This document shows positions 29,875 to 38,762 of a stretch of DNA of 64,000 bases, piece by piece. The stretch is taken from NCBI RefSeq assembly GCF_020991375.1, contig NZ_JAJLQZ010000022.1:1-64000 (forward strand), read 5' to 3'. The notes beneath the pieces are model-generated. The model was not told the DNA's origin, ran no database searches, and saw only the letters and a program-made list of their open reading frames with translations. Each line of letters begins with the position of its first letter. The first letter of the stretch is position 1. Position numbers and translations under genes: made by a program. Source of the DNA: Glycomyces amatae. GTDB taxonomy: Bacteria > Actinomycetota > Actinomycetes > Mycobacteriales > Micromonosporaceae.

Positions 29875-32469
29875 TCACCCGACGGTGCAGGTCACCGTCG
29901 CCGGCGACACCGCGGCCCGGGCGTCCTTCGCCCCGATGAACCCGAACGTGAACGTCCGGCCCGGCTTCAGCGCGTAGCCGCCGCCCAGCTCGGTCGCGGT
30001 CACCGTGTGGCCGTTCTGGTCCAGGGCCGCGCTCCACGAGTGCACGATCGACTGCCCGGTGGGCATCGTCCACCGCAGCGTCACGCCCTCCAGCGGCTCG
30101 TCACCGGTGTTGGTGACCGCCACCTGCGCGTTGAACCCGCTGGGCCACTGGCCGTTGACGAGGTACTCGACCGAGCACGACGGGGTGCCCTGCACGGCCG
30201 CCTCCTGCTCGGCCGCGAACGCCGCGACCTGCGCGAGCGACGCGTTCCAGTTGATCGTCAGCTCGTTGGTCGCCCACGACCCGATGTCGTCGATGTAGCA
30301 CCGCTGCGGCACGCAGCCGGTCAGCCAGCGCTGCGCGACCGGGTCCCAGGTCGAGGCCGCCGAGTTCGGCCCGCCCGACAGCGTCCCGACGGGCGGGTTC
30401 GGCAGGCTCGGGTCGAGCTGGTTGGCGTACCAGCGCGAGTGCTGGTTCTGCGAGTAGTGCGAGCCGTAGCCGGTCACATAGGAGTTCCCGAGGGCGTTGC
30501 GGCCCAGGATGTAGTCCAGGCCGGCCAGCACGCCGTCGCGGTACTTCGCGTCGCCGGTGAGGTCGAAGCCCGTCCCGAGCACCACGAGCCGGTTGAGCAC
30601 CGCGCTGTTCGAGCCCCAGTCGAAGGTCCCCGAGGCCCCGTAGCCCAGGTCCCACGGGTTGGCGTCCTGCTGGGCCAGGTAGGCGTCGGCGCCGGCCACG
30701 ACCTGCGCGATCACGTCGTCGCGGTCGGGCAGCGCGTTCGGCACGGTGGCGAGGTCGATCTTGGCCAGCTGGGCCACCTCGCCCCACCAGAAGCCGCCCG
30801 GACCGAAGACGTCGCCCTCGTGCAGCTCCGAACCGGTCACCTGGTCCTGGTAGGCCTGCTCGCCGGTGGTCAGGAACAGCTCCGCCGCGGCCCAGTAGAA
30901 CTCGTCGGTGACGTTGTCGTCCCCGTAGGGGCCGCCGCCGGCGCCGCGGTCGACCGCGTAGATCTCGGGGTGCTCCAGCGCCGCAGCGAACGCGGTCTCG
31001 GCCACCTCCAGGGCCTGCGCCGCGAACTCGGCGTCGTACGGCTCGAACAGGCGCGAGGCCTGCGCGGCCGCGGCCGCCAGGTTCAGCGTCGCCGCCGTCG
31101 ACGGCGGCTCGAGGAACCGGGCCTCCGGGTCGTCGGCCGGCATGAGCGGCAGGCCGGTCCAGTTCTCGTCGTGGATCTTGTGGTGGGCCATGCCCGCCAG
31201 CTCCTCGCCCGCGGGGACCTGCATCGACATCAGGAACTCCACCTCCCAGCGCGCCTCGTCGAGGACGTCGGGGACGCCGTCGCCGTGCTCGGGCAGGCGC
31301 AGGGAGCCGTCCGCGTACCGGGCCGCGTCGCCGGTGGGCGCGTGGAGCGCCCGCTCGTAGACCGACATGACCTGCGCGGCCGAGATGCCGCCGTTGACCA
31401 CGTACTTGCCGTGGTCGCCCGCGTCGTACCAGCCGCCGGTGACGTCCAGCGCGTAGTCGCAGGCGCCGCCGTAGCAGGTGACGGCCCCGTCGCCCTGGTT
31501 CGGCGCGACGTCCACGTGCCCGGCCTCGCGGCCGTACCCGGGGGCGATCGCGTCGTCGATCGCGATCCCCGAGCGCTGCGGGTAGTAGAACGACAGCGCG
31601 TCGACGGCCATGGCGCCGTAGGCGTCACCGCCGATCGCGAACGGGTAGGAGGTCTCGCCGTCGGCCGTGAGCGTGAAGCCCTCGCCGGTCGCGGCGGCCG
31701 AGGAGAAGTCGATGACGTGGACCGACTCGCCCGAGGCGGCGTCGTCGCCGTGGACCGCGGTCTCGCCGTCGGCGACGAGGGTGCCCGCCGCGTCGTGCAG
31801 CTGCCACGGGACCGGGTCGGTCGCCTCGGTCACGAGCGTGGCCCGCTTCGGTCCGTCGGGGAGGTACCCGACCTGGTTGACCCGCACGCGCGGGCCGGTG
31901 TCGGGTTCGTACACGGGCGGTTCGGCTCCGGTGAGCAAGGCGACCTCCGAGAGGCAGAACTGCCAGGGCTCGTCGTTGCGGCCGATCTGGAACGCGAGCT
32001 GCGCCGCGGGGAAGTCCGCGCCGGCGGTGAAGGCGTAGCTGAAGGACTGCGGCTCGGCCGTGAGGGCCGGGAACTCCTCCAGCGCGGTGACCCAGGGGTC
32101 GACGGGCTGCTGGACGAGGGCGCGGACGCTCACGTCGGCCGAGGCCCGGGCGGTGAACTGGAGCTCGTAGGACTCGCCGGTGACCAGCGGCAGGCCGTCC
32201 TGGCCGACGATGGCGTCCCAGGGGTTCAGGGTGCCGCCGGGCACGTCGATGCACCACTCGCCGTCGGCGACCGCGCCGGTGAGGTTCGCGGTGGTCCACC
32301 AGGCGGTGGTGCCGTCGGCGAAGTCGCCGTTGGTGACGAGGTTCGTCGGTTCTTCCTCTTGGGCCTGCGCGGCGGGTGCGGCCGCGGCCATCCCCACGGC
32401 GAGTGCGGTCGCGGCGGCGAATGCCAGGCGCCGGGACCAGGGCGGTCGTTCGGGTGCGGACAGCGGCAT
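29875..32469 (-). CDS. Secreted GH9 cellulase with CBM4-like, Ig-like and CBM2 domains
   Basis: The 864-residue enzyme has a signal peptide (RRLAFAAATALAVGMAAAAPAAQA), a CBM4/9-like domain (about 42-185), a cellulase N-terminal Ig-like domain (about 193-282), a GH9 catalytic domain (about 285-755) and a C-terminal CBM2 domain bounded by Cys765 and Cys861. Asp349 and Asp352 in GGWYDAGDHGKY and Glu736 in TNELTINWN are the expected catalytic residues. It cuts beta-1,4-glucan outside the cell. ATG 32469 has GGAGGG upstream. The promoter carries a CebR-like operator and the neighbouring gene is a LacI-family repressor. Confidence 0.96.
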   Translation of the reverse strand: MPLSAPERPPWSRRLAFAAATALAVGMAAAAPAAQAQEEEPTNLVTNGDFADGTTAWWTTANLTGAVADGEWCIDVPGGTLNPWDAIVGQDGLPLVTGESYELQFTARASADVSVRALVQQPVDPWVTALEEFPALTAEPQSFSYAFTAGADFPAAQLAFQIGRNDEPWQFCLSEVALLTGAEPPVYEPDTGPRVRVNQVGYLPDGPKRATLVTEATDPVPWQLHDAAGTLVADGETAVHGDDAASGESVHVIDFSSAAATGEGFTLTADGETSYPFAIGGDAYGAMAVDALSFYYPQRSGIAIDDAIAPGYGREAGHVDVAPNQGDGAVTCYGGACDYALDVTGGWYDAGDHGKYVVNGGISAAQVMSVYERALHAPTGDAARYADGSLRLPEHGDGVPDVLDEARWEVEFLMSMQVPAGEELAGMAHHKIHDENWTGLPLMPADDPEARFLEPPSTAATLNLAAAAAQASRLFEPYDAEFAAQALEVAETAFAAALEHPEIYAVDRGAGGGPYGDDNVTDEFYWAAAELFLTTGEQAYQDQVTGSELHEGDVFGPGGFWWGEVAQLAKIDLATVPNALPDRDDVIAQVVAGADAYLAQQDANPWDLGYGASGTFDWGSNSAVLNRLVVLGTGFDLTGDAKYRDGVLAGLDYILGRNALGNSYVTGYGSHYSQNQHSRWYANQLDPSLPNPPVGTLSGGPNSAASTWDPVAQRWLTGCVPQRCYIDDIGSWATNELTINWNASLAQVAAFAAEQEAAVQGTPSCSVEYLVNGQWPSGFNAQVAVTNTGDEPLEGVTLRWTMPTGQSIVHSWSAALDQNGHTVTATELGGGYALKPGRTFTFGFIGAKDARAAVSPATVTCTVG

Positions 32470-32493
32470 GGGAATGCCCTCCTGCAAGGATTT

Positions 32494-32507
32494 TGGGAGC
32501 GTTACCA
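32494..32507 (-). promoter_or_regulatory. CebR-like operator at the cellulase transcription start
   Basis: TGGGAGCGTTACCA matches the cellulose-repressor box TGGGAGCGCTCCCA at 12 of 14 positions. It lies 25 nt before the start codon, at the expected transcription start of the promoter just upstream. Confidence 0.7.
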
Positions 32508-32512
32508 CGCAC

Positions 32513-32541
32513 ATCCTGTCATTGAAATTTATGAATGTCAA
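32513..32541 (-). promoter_or_regulatory. Cellulase promoter
   Basis: On the minus strand, -35 TTGACA (32541-32536) and -10 CAGGAT (32518-32513) are separated by 17 bp. The predicted start near 32506 falls inside the operator box, which suits repression. Confidence 0.65.
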
Positions 32542-32602
32542 TAAGCCATTTCCGCAGGAATTGCGGCAATCGGTTTCGCGTTCGTTTGAGATCCCTACGG
32601 CC

Positions 32603-32615
32603 GCAAGCGCTTTCA
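32603..32615. promoter_or_regulatory. Second LacI-family operator-like palindrome
   Basis: GCAAGCGCTTTCA has the central AAGCGCTT palindrome seen in LacI/CcpA-type operators. It lies upstream of the cellulase -35 element, about 108 bp from the first box, and just past the repressor gene stop. Looping between the two sites is possible. Confidence 0.5.
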
Positions 32616-32633
32616 TTTCGGGCGTCGGCCGCC

Positions 32634-33686
32634 TCATCCCGCGTTCGGCGGCCCGCTCGTACCGCGCACGACCAGGCGCGACTCCAGTTTCAGGCTCGCC
32701 CCCGGCCGCCGGGCGCCGCGCAGCTGCTCGTCGGCCGCCTGGACCGCCAGCCGCGCCAGGCGCGGCACGTCCTGGCGCACCGTCGTCAGGTCGATGTGGC
32801 TGAGCCCGGCGATGTGGCTGTCGTCGTAGCCCACGATCGAGACCTCTTCGGGAATGTTGACGCCCGCCCTGGTGAACACGTCCAGCAGCCCCAGCGCGCA
32901 CTGGTCGTTCGCCGCGAACACCGCCGTCGGCAGCGGCCGCTCCTCCTTCAGCAGGAGCCGCGCCGCCTCCGATCCGCCCTCCTGCGAGTGGCTGCCGGGG
33001 ATCACCCTGATCCGCTCGCCGAGCCCGTGGGAGCGCATCGCGTCCCGGTAGGCCCGCCGCCGTTCCGGACCGCCCGGCTGGCTCCCGGCGTCCACGTGCA
33101 CGATGTCCCGGTGCCCCAGCCCCACCAGGTAGTCGACCACCTCGCGGGCCCCGGGCCGGTCGTACGAGGTCACCACGTCCACCCCCGCGTCCTTGATGTG
33201 GCGGCCGATCACGACCGTCGGCAGCCGCCCGCCCAGCGTCGTGACCTCGGCGTCGGGGATGTTCGGCCCGCACAGCAGCAGCGCCTCGCTGCGGTGCCCG
33301 ATCAGCGCCTCGATCGCCTTGCGCTCGTCCCGGGTCGGCACCGCCGCGCTCAGCACCAGGTCGTAGCCCAGCTCCTCGGCGGCCGGATAGATCGCCTCCA
33401 CCAGGTCCACGTGGTAGGGGTTGCGCGCGGTGAACAGCACGCCGAGCACCCGGCTGCGCCCGCGCGCGAGCAGCCGGGCGGCCATGTCGGGCTCGTAGCC
33501 GAGCCGGGCCGCCGCCTCGAAGACCCGCTCGCGGGTCTCGGGGCTCGCGCCCGGCCGGCCGCGGAAGACCAGCGAGACCAGGGCGCGGGAGACGCCGACC
33601 TCGGCGGCCACGTCCGCCATCGTGGGCTTGCGCGACCGCGGTGCCGGGGAGCGGTCTGCGGATCGCCGTGCGGGTCGAGGGGTCAT
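32634..33686 (-). CDS. LacI-family repressor, probable CebR-like cellulase regulator
   Basis: A 350-residue repressor with an N-terminal helix-turn-helix (PTMADVAAEVGVSRALVSLVFRG at about 21-43) after a basic extension, and a periplasmic-binding-like sugar domain ending in a typical TTVRQDVPRLARLAV stretch. It lies directly upstream of the cellulase gene on the same strand, and two LacI-type operators lie between them. It probably releases DNA on binding a cello-oligosaccharide. The ligand is inferred from context only. ATG 33686 has GGAAGGA upstream. Confidence 0.88.
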   Translation of the reverse strand: MTPRPARRSADRSPAPRSRKPTMADVAAEVGVSRALVSLVFRGRPGASPETRERVFEAAARLGYEPDMAARLLARGRSRVLGVLFTARNPYHVDLVEAIYPAAEELGYDLVLSAAVPTRDERKAIEALIGHRSEALLLCGPNIPDAEVTTLGGRLPTVVIGRHIKDAGVDVVTSYDRPGAREVVDYLVGLGHRDIVHVDAGSQPGGPERRRAYRDAMRSHGLGERIRVIPGSHSQEGGSEAARLLLKEERPLPTAVFAANDQCALGLLDVFTRAGVNIPEEVSIVGYDDSHIAGLSHIDLTTVRQDVPRLARLAVQAADEQLRGARRPGASLKLESRLVVRGTSGPPNAG

Positions 33687-33968
33687 CGCACCGCCGTCCT
33701 TCCGTACGCAGCTTTGTTGAAATCTTCACTATCTTGCGGTTGACCTGCGAACATGATCGTTCGAGTCTAGCGGTCCCCGTCCCGCCGACCGGACCCCGGA
33801 AACCGGGCCGGACGCGTGAACCGCTGCCCCGCAGGGCCTCCCGCGCCACTGCCGGCACTCCCGCGCCGCGGGCCCCGCGTGCCGCCGCCGCACCGCGCCG
33901 CCCAGCCGGTGGGACGCCACGTCCACCAGGTGCCGAATCACACCCGCCCCAGTGGCAGACTTGACGGC

Positions 33969-35147
33969 GTGTTGCGATGGATGACAGCTGGAGAATCCCA
34001 CGGCCCCGAACTCGTGGTCACGCTCGACGGCCTGCCCGCCGGGATCGAGCTGACCACCGGCGACGTGGCGGCCGAGCTCGCCCGCCGGCGGCTCGGTTAC
34101 GGCCGCGGCGCCCGCATGAAGTTCGAGGCCGACGTCGTCAGCTTCATCGGCGGCCTGCGCCACGGCCGCACCCTCGGCTCGCCCGTCGCCATCCGCGTCG
34201 GCAACTCCGAGTGGCCCAAGTGGGAGGCCGTCATGGCCGCCGACCCGGTCGACCCCGCCGAACTCGCCGGAGTCGCCCGCAACGCCCCCCTCACCCGGCC
34301 CCGCCCCGGCCACGCCGACCTCGCCGGGATGCAGAAGTACGACCACGAGGACGCCCGCCCGATCCTCGAGCGCGCCTCCGCCCGCGAGACCGCCGCCCGC
34401 GTCGCCGGCGGCACCGTCGCCAAGGCCTTCCTCAAGCAGGCCTTCGGCATCGAGATCGTCTCCCACGTCAAGGCCCTCGGCCCCGTCCGCGCCAAGGACG
34501 GCCTCGTCCCCGCCCCGGGCGACGCCGCGGCCGTCGACGCCGACCCGCTGCGCTGCATGGACCCCGAGGCCTCGGCCCGCATGGTCGCCGAGGTCGACGC
34601 CGCCAAGAAGGACGCCGACACCCTCGGCGGCGTCGTCGAGGTCCTCGCCTACGGCCTCCCGCCCGGGCTCGGCTCCCACGTCCAGTGGGACCGCAAGCTC
34701 GACGCCCGCCTCGCCACCGCCCTCATGTCGATCCAGTCGGTCAAGGCCGTGGAGATCGGCGACGGCCTCGTGCAGGCCTCGGTGCGCGGCTCCTCCGCCC
34801 ACGACGAGATCGTGCCCGGCCCCGACGGCGTCGAGCGCCTCACCGACCGCGCCGGCGGCCTCGAAGGCGGCATCACCACCGGCCAGCCGCTGCGCGTCTC
34901 GGCCATGCTCAAGCCCATCTCCTCGCTGACGCGCCCCCTGCGGACCGTCGACACCGCCACCGGCGAGGCCGCCGAGGCGATCAACCAGCGCTCGGACGTC
35001 TGCGCCGTCCCTGCCGGGGCCGTCGTCGCCGAGCACATGGTCGCCTACGTCCTCGCCGAGGCGGCCCTGGAGAAGTTCGGCGGCGACGCCGTCGCCGAGT
35101 CCCGCCGCAACTTCGAGGGCTACCTCGAGCACCTGCGGGTGAAGTAG
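33969..35147 (+). CDS. aroC: Chorismate synthase
   Basis: AroC makes chorismate from EPSP using reduced FMN. The 392-residue protein begins [12 protein letters not shown] and contains [44 protein letters not shown] and the C-terminal [11 protein letters not shown] motif; runs are shown as family markers. The start is GTG 33969, giving the usual (M)LRW N-terminus; CAGACT seven bases before it may be a leaderless -10. aroKB and aroQ follow, forming a shikimate cluster. Confidence 0.97.
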   Translation: MLRWMTAGESHGPELVVTLDGLPAGIELTTGDVAAELARRRLGYGRGARMKFEADVVSFIGGLRHGRTLGSPVAIRVGNSEWPKWEAVMAADPVDPAELAGVARNAPLTRPRPGHADLAGMQKYDHEDARPILERASARETAARVAGGTVAKAFLKQAFGIEIVSHVKALGPVRAKDGLVPAPGDAAAVDADPLRCMDPEASARMVAEVDAAKKDADTLGGVVEVLAYGLPPGLGSHVQWDRKLDARLATALMSIQSVKAVEIGDGLVQASVRGSSAHDEIVPGPDGVERLTDRAGGLEGGITTGQPLRVSAMLKPISSLTRPLRTVDTATGEAAEAINQRSDVCAVPAGAVVAEHMVAYVLAEAALEKFGGDAVAESRRNFEGYLEHLRVK

Positions 35148-35201
35148 ACCCGCCCGCAGGGGCCGCCGCAGGGCGGCCCCTCCCGGAACCCGCCTCCCTC
35201 G

Positions 35202-35363
35202 AACGGAAGTGAACGCCGATGAGCCCGCACCCGTCGCCCCGCCCAGCCGGCTCGCTGCGCTCACCTTCCCCGAACCGGAGTGAACGCCGATGAGCCCGCA
35301 CCCGCCGCCCCGCCCAGCCGGCTCGCTGCGCTCGCCTTCCCCGAACCGGAGTGAACACTGATG
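35202..35363 (+). repeat. 71-bp tandem repeat of the aroKB start region with coupled mini-ORFs
   Basis: Matching TGAACRCYGATGAG blocks start at 35210, 35281 and 35352, giving a 71-bp period with two nearly identical full units. Each unit has its own GGAGTGA-like ribosome site and ATG. ATG 35219 opens a 24-residue frame whose TGA (35291-35293) overlaps ATG 35290; that opens a 23-residue frame whose TGA (35359-35361) overlaps the aroKB ATG at 35361. Since 71 is 3x24-1, the overlap is built into the period. This repeats the design seen at 8647. Confidence 0.88.
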
Positions 35364-36917
35364 AGTCTTGTCGTCATCGTCGGGCCGCCCGGGTCGGGCA
35401 AGACCACCATCGGCCAGGCCCTGGCCGAGGCGCTCGGCGCGCCCTTCCGCGACGCCGACGCCGACATCGCCGCCGCCGCGGGCAAGCCGATCCCCGACAT
35501 CTTCGTCGACGACGGCGAGGACCACTTCCGCCTCCTCGAGCGCGAAGCGGTCCGCCGCGCCGTCGCCGAGCACGACGGCGTCCTCGCCCTGGGCGGCGGC
35601 GCCGTCCTCGCCGAGTCCACGCGCAAGCTCCTCGCCGACGTCACCGTCGTCCACCTGCGGGTCGACCTCGCCGAAGCGGTCAAGCGCACCGAACTCGACC
35701 GGGGCCGCCCGCTCCTCCAGGTCAACCCCCGCGCCACCCTGCGCCGGCTCATGGACGAGCGCCTGCCGCTCTACCGCGAGGTCGCCGACATCGAGATCGA
35801 CACCACCGGAAGGGACGTGGCCGACGTGACCGACGAGATCACCGTGCGCCTGGCCGTGCGGATCGTGACCGTGAACGACGCCGACGCGCCGTACGACGTC
35901 CTCATCGGACACGGCACGACCGACCGCCTCTCCGAGTTCCTCGGGAAGGCCGCCCGCGTCGCCGTCCTCCACACCGCCAGCACCGCCCAGCTCGCCGAAC
36001 GCGTCGGCGCCCTCGTCCCCGACGGGGTCGAGGCGACCCTCATGGAGCTGCCCGACGCCGAGGACGGCAAGACCGTCGCCGTCGCCGAGCAGTGCTGGGA
36101 GGCGCTCGGCGCCGAGGGCTTCACCCGCACCGACCTCGTCGTCGGCGTCGGCGGGGGCGCGGTCACCGACCTCGCCGGGTTCGTCGCCGCCTGCTGGCTG
36201 CGCGGCGTCGGCGTCGTCCACGTCCCGACCTCCCTGCTCGGCGCGGTCGACGCGGCCGTCGGCGGCAAGACCGGCGTGAACACCGCCGCCGGGAAGAACC
36301 TCGTCGGCGCCTTCCACCCGCCGCGCGCGGTCCTGGTCGACCTCGACAACTTCGCGACCCTGCCCGTGCGCGACCTCGCCGCGGGCCTCGCCGAGGTCGT
36401 CAAGGCCGGGTTCATCGCCGACCCGGTCATCCTCGACCTCGTCGAGGCCGACCCCGAGGCCGCCCTGGACGCCGCGAGCCCCGTGGTCGCCGAGCTCGTC
36501 GAGCGCGCCATCGCCGTCAAGGCCGCCGTGGTCGCCGCCGACCTCAAGGAGGGCGGCCTGCGCGCCGTCCTCAACTACGGGCACACCTTCGCCCACGCCA
36601 TCGAGAAGCTCGAGCACTACCGCTGGCGCCACGGCGACGCCGTCGCCGTCGGCATGGTCTACGCCGCCCACCTGAACGCGATCACCGGCCGCGTCGACCT
36701 CGTCGAGCGCACCAAGGCCGTGCTCGCCTCGCTCGGGCTGCCGACCGCGTACGAGGCCGGGCGCTGGGACGACCTCCTCAAGGTCATGAAGATCGACAAG
36801 AAGAACGTCGGCGCGACCCAGCGGTTCGTGCTCCTCGACGCGCTCGCCGAACCCGTGGTCGTCGACGACGTCACGGCCGAGCAGCAGCGCGAGGCCTACG
36901 AGAGGCTCACGGCATGA
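35361..36917 (+). CDS. aroKB: Fused shikimate kinase / 3-dehydroquinate synthase (AroK-AroB)
   Basis: One 518-residue frame joins two shikimate enzymes. Residues 1 to about 163 are shikimate kinase (P-loop [28 protein letters not shown]). From about 167 onward is dehydroquinate synthase ([54 protein letters not shown]). The join at [13 protein letters not shown] is direct, with no stop. GTG codons at 35856 and 35865 could in principle start a separate AroB but lack a ribosome site. The two enzymes are usually adjacent separate genes. Confidence 0.93.
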   Translation: MSLVVIVGPPGSGKTTIGQALAEALGAPFRDADADIAAAAGKPIPDIFVDDGEDHFRLLEREAVRRAVAEHDGVLALGGGAVLAESTRKLLADVTVVHLRVDLAEAVKRTELDRGRPLLQVNPRATLRRLMDERLPLYREVADIEIDTTGRDVADVTDEITVRLAVRIVTVNDADAPYDVLIGHGTTDRLSEFLGKAARVAVLHTASTAQLAERVGALVPDGVEATLMELPDAEDGKTVAVAEQCWEALGAEGFTRTDLVVGVGGGAVTDLAGFVAACWLRGVGVVHVPTSLLGAVDAAVGGKTGVNTAAGKNLVGAFHPPRAVLVDLDNFATLPVRDLAAGLAEVVKAGFIADPVILDLVEADPEAALDAASPVVAELVERAIAVKAAVVAADLKEGGLRAVLNYGHTFAHAIEKLEHYRWRHGDAVAVGMVYAAHLNAITGRVDLVERTKAVLASLGLPTAYEAGRWDDLLKVMKIDKKNVGATQRFVLLDALAEPVVVDDVTAEQQREAYERLTA

Positions 36918-37339
36918 AGGTCCTCGTCCTCAACGGCCCCAACCTGAACCGGCTCGGCAAGCGCGAGCCCGCGATCTACGGGTCGCAGACGCTCGCTGAC
37001 CTCGAGGCGCTCTGCGCCAAGGCGGGGGAGGAGCTGGGCCTCGACGTGGACTTCCGCCAGACCAACCACGAGGGCGAACTCCTCGAATGGCTCCACGAGG
37101 CCGCCGACGAGGCCTGCCCCGTGGTCCTCAACGCCGCCGCCTGGACCCACACGTCCGTCGCCGTCGGCGACGCGTGCGCCCAGCTCACGGCCCCGCTCAT
37201 CGAGGTCCACCTCTCCAACGTCCACAAACGCGAAGCGTTCAGGCACCACTCGTTCGTGTCGGCCCACGCCGAGGGCGTCATCGCGGGCCTCGGCCCCGAC
37301 GGCTACACGGCCGCGCTGCGGCACCTCGCCGCCCGCTGA
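36914..37339 (+). CDS. aroQ: Type II 3-dehydroquinate dehydratase
   Basis: The 141-residue type II dehydroquinase removes water from 3-dehydroquinate. The markers are [19 protein letters not shown] with the catalytic Tyr, [21 protein letters not shown] and [17 protein letters not shown] with the catalytic His. ATG 36914 overlaps the aroKB stop (ATGA), so the two are coupled. It ends the aro cluster. Confidence 0.97.
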   Translation: MKVLVLNGPNLNRLGKREPAIYGSQTLADLEALCAKAGEELGLDVDFRQTNHEGELLEWLHEAADEACPVVLNAAAWTHTSVAVGDACAQLTAPLIEVHLSNVHKREAFRHHSFVSAHAEGVIAGLGPDGYTAALRHLAAR

Positions 37340-37391
37340 ACCCCGCGGCGGCCCGGAGGCGCCGACCGCGGCGGAGCTGCCGAAACCGGGC

Positions 37392-38762
37392 GTGACCGCC
37401 CCGCCGCGGTGGTTATATGACCTGGTGGAACTCAAGGACACCGTCGCCGGGCTCATGCCGCGGCTCGCCGACGACCTCGAACGGCTCGTCGCCATCCCGT
37501 CGATCGCCTTCCCGAACCATCCGAGCGAACCCGTCGAGCAGGCCCACGACCACGTGGTCGAACTGCTCCGCGACGCGGGTGTTCAGGACATCGAGCGGCT
37601 CGACCTCCCCGACACCGCGCCCGTGATCACCGGCGGCATCCCGGCCCCGCCCGGCGCGCCCACCGTGCTCCTCTACGGGCACTACGACGTCCAACCGCCC
37701 GGCGACGAAACAGCCTGGGACACACCGCCGTTCACCCCCGTCCGCAGGGACGGCGCGATCCACGGCCGCGGCGCCGCCGACTGCAAGGGCAACCTCATCG
37801 CCCACATCGGCGCCCTCCGCGCCCACGGCGGCAGGCCGCCCGTGGGCGTCCGCATCGCCTTCGAAGGCCAGGAGGAGTACGGCTCCGCCTTCGACGACTA
37901 CCCGCCCACCGACCCCGGCCGCTTCGCCGCCGACGCCATGCTCATCTGCGACATGGGGAACGTCCGGCCCGGCTCGCCCACCCTCACCGTCGCCCTGCGC
38001 GGCGCGGCCGACGTCTTCGTCGAGGTCCGCACGCTCGCGCGGCCGGTCCACTCCGGCGAGTTCGGCGGCGCCGCGCCGGACGCCCTGCTCACCCTCGTCG
38101 CCGCCCTCGCGAGCCTCCACGACGCGGACGGGAACGTCGCCGTCCCCGAGCTGCGCCGCGACGCCTGGGACGGCACCGCCTACACCGACGAGGAGTTCGC
38201 CGACCTCACCGGGATGCTCCCCGGCACCGCCCAGCTCGGCACCGGCCCCATCGGCGAGCGCCTCTGGCACGGCCCCGCGATCACCGTGATCGGCCTCGAC
38301 GCGCCCGCCGTGGACACCGCGGCCTCCGCCGTCGTGCCCTACGCGCGCGCCTACCTCAACGTCCGCGTCCACCCCGAGCAGGACGTCAAGGAAGGCCGGG
38401 CCGCTGTCATGCGCCACCTGGAGTCCCTGCGGCCCTTCGGCATCGAGCTCAAGGTCACTGCCGGGGACGCCGGGGCCGGGTTCGCCGCGAAGACCGGTGG
38501 GCCCGCCTACCGCGCCATGCAGCGCGCGATGGGCGCCGCCTGGGGCACCGAGGTCGTCGAGATGGCCTCCGGCGGGTCCATCCCGCTCGTCAACGCGCTC
38601 GCCGCGGCCCACCCGGACGCCGAGATCCTCATGTTCGGCGCCGAGGACGGCGAATGCGGCCTCCACGGCCCCAACGAGAGGGTCCTCCTCGACGAGGTCG
38701 AGAAGACCGTCCTCGCCGAGGCCGCGTTCTTCGACGAGTACGCGAAGGCGGCCCGGCGATGA
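37392..38762 (+). CDS. M20-family metallopeptidase (dipeptidase-like)
   Basis: A 456-residue two-zinc peptidase of the M20 family. Metal and catalytic motifs are YGHYDVQP (His, Asp), GRGAADCKGN (Asp), FEGQEEYGS (Glu pair), CDMGN (Asp) and a C-terminal LHGPNE. A lid domain lies between about 205 and 330. It probably acts on dipeptides or related amides in the cytoplasm. The start is GTG 37392; the coding end overlaps the transporter start by four bases, which suggests a joint peptide or amino-acid use. Confidence 0.9.
   Translation: MTAPPRWLYDLVELKDTVAGLMPRLADDLERLVAIPSIAFPNHPSEPVEQAHDHVVELLRDAGVQDIERLDLPDTAPVITGGIPAPPGAPTVLLYGHYDVQPPGDETAWDTPPFTPVRRDGAIHGRGAADCKGNLIAHIGALRAHGGRPPVGVRIAFEGQEEYGSAFDDYPPTDPGRFAADAMLICDMGNVRPGSPTLTVALRGAADVFVEVRTLARPVHSGEFGGAAPDALLTLVAALASLHDADGNVAVPELRRDAWDGTAYTDEEFADLTGMLPGTAQLGTGPIGERLWHGPAITVIGLDAPAVDTAASAVVPYARAYLNVRVHPEQDVKEGRAAVMRHLESLRPFGIELKVTAGDAGAGFAAKTGGPAYRAMQRAMGAAWGTEVVEMASGGSIPLVNALAAAHPDAEILMFGAEDGECGLHGPNERVLLDEVEKTVLAEAAFFDEYAKAARR

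Noticed and set aside
29875..33858. 1327-codon frame through the cellulase and the repressor region
   Set aside because: Only the part from 32469 down is the cellulase. The rest is an out-of-frame reading of the LacI gene with no ribosome site.
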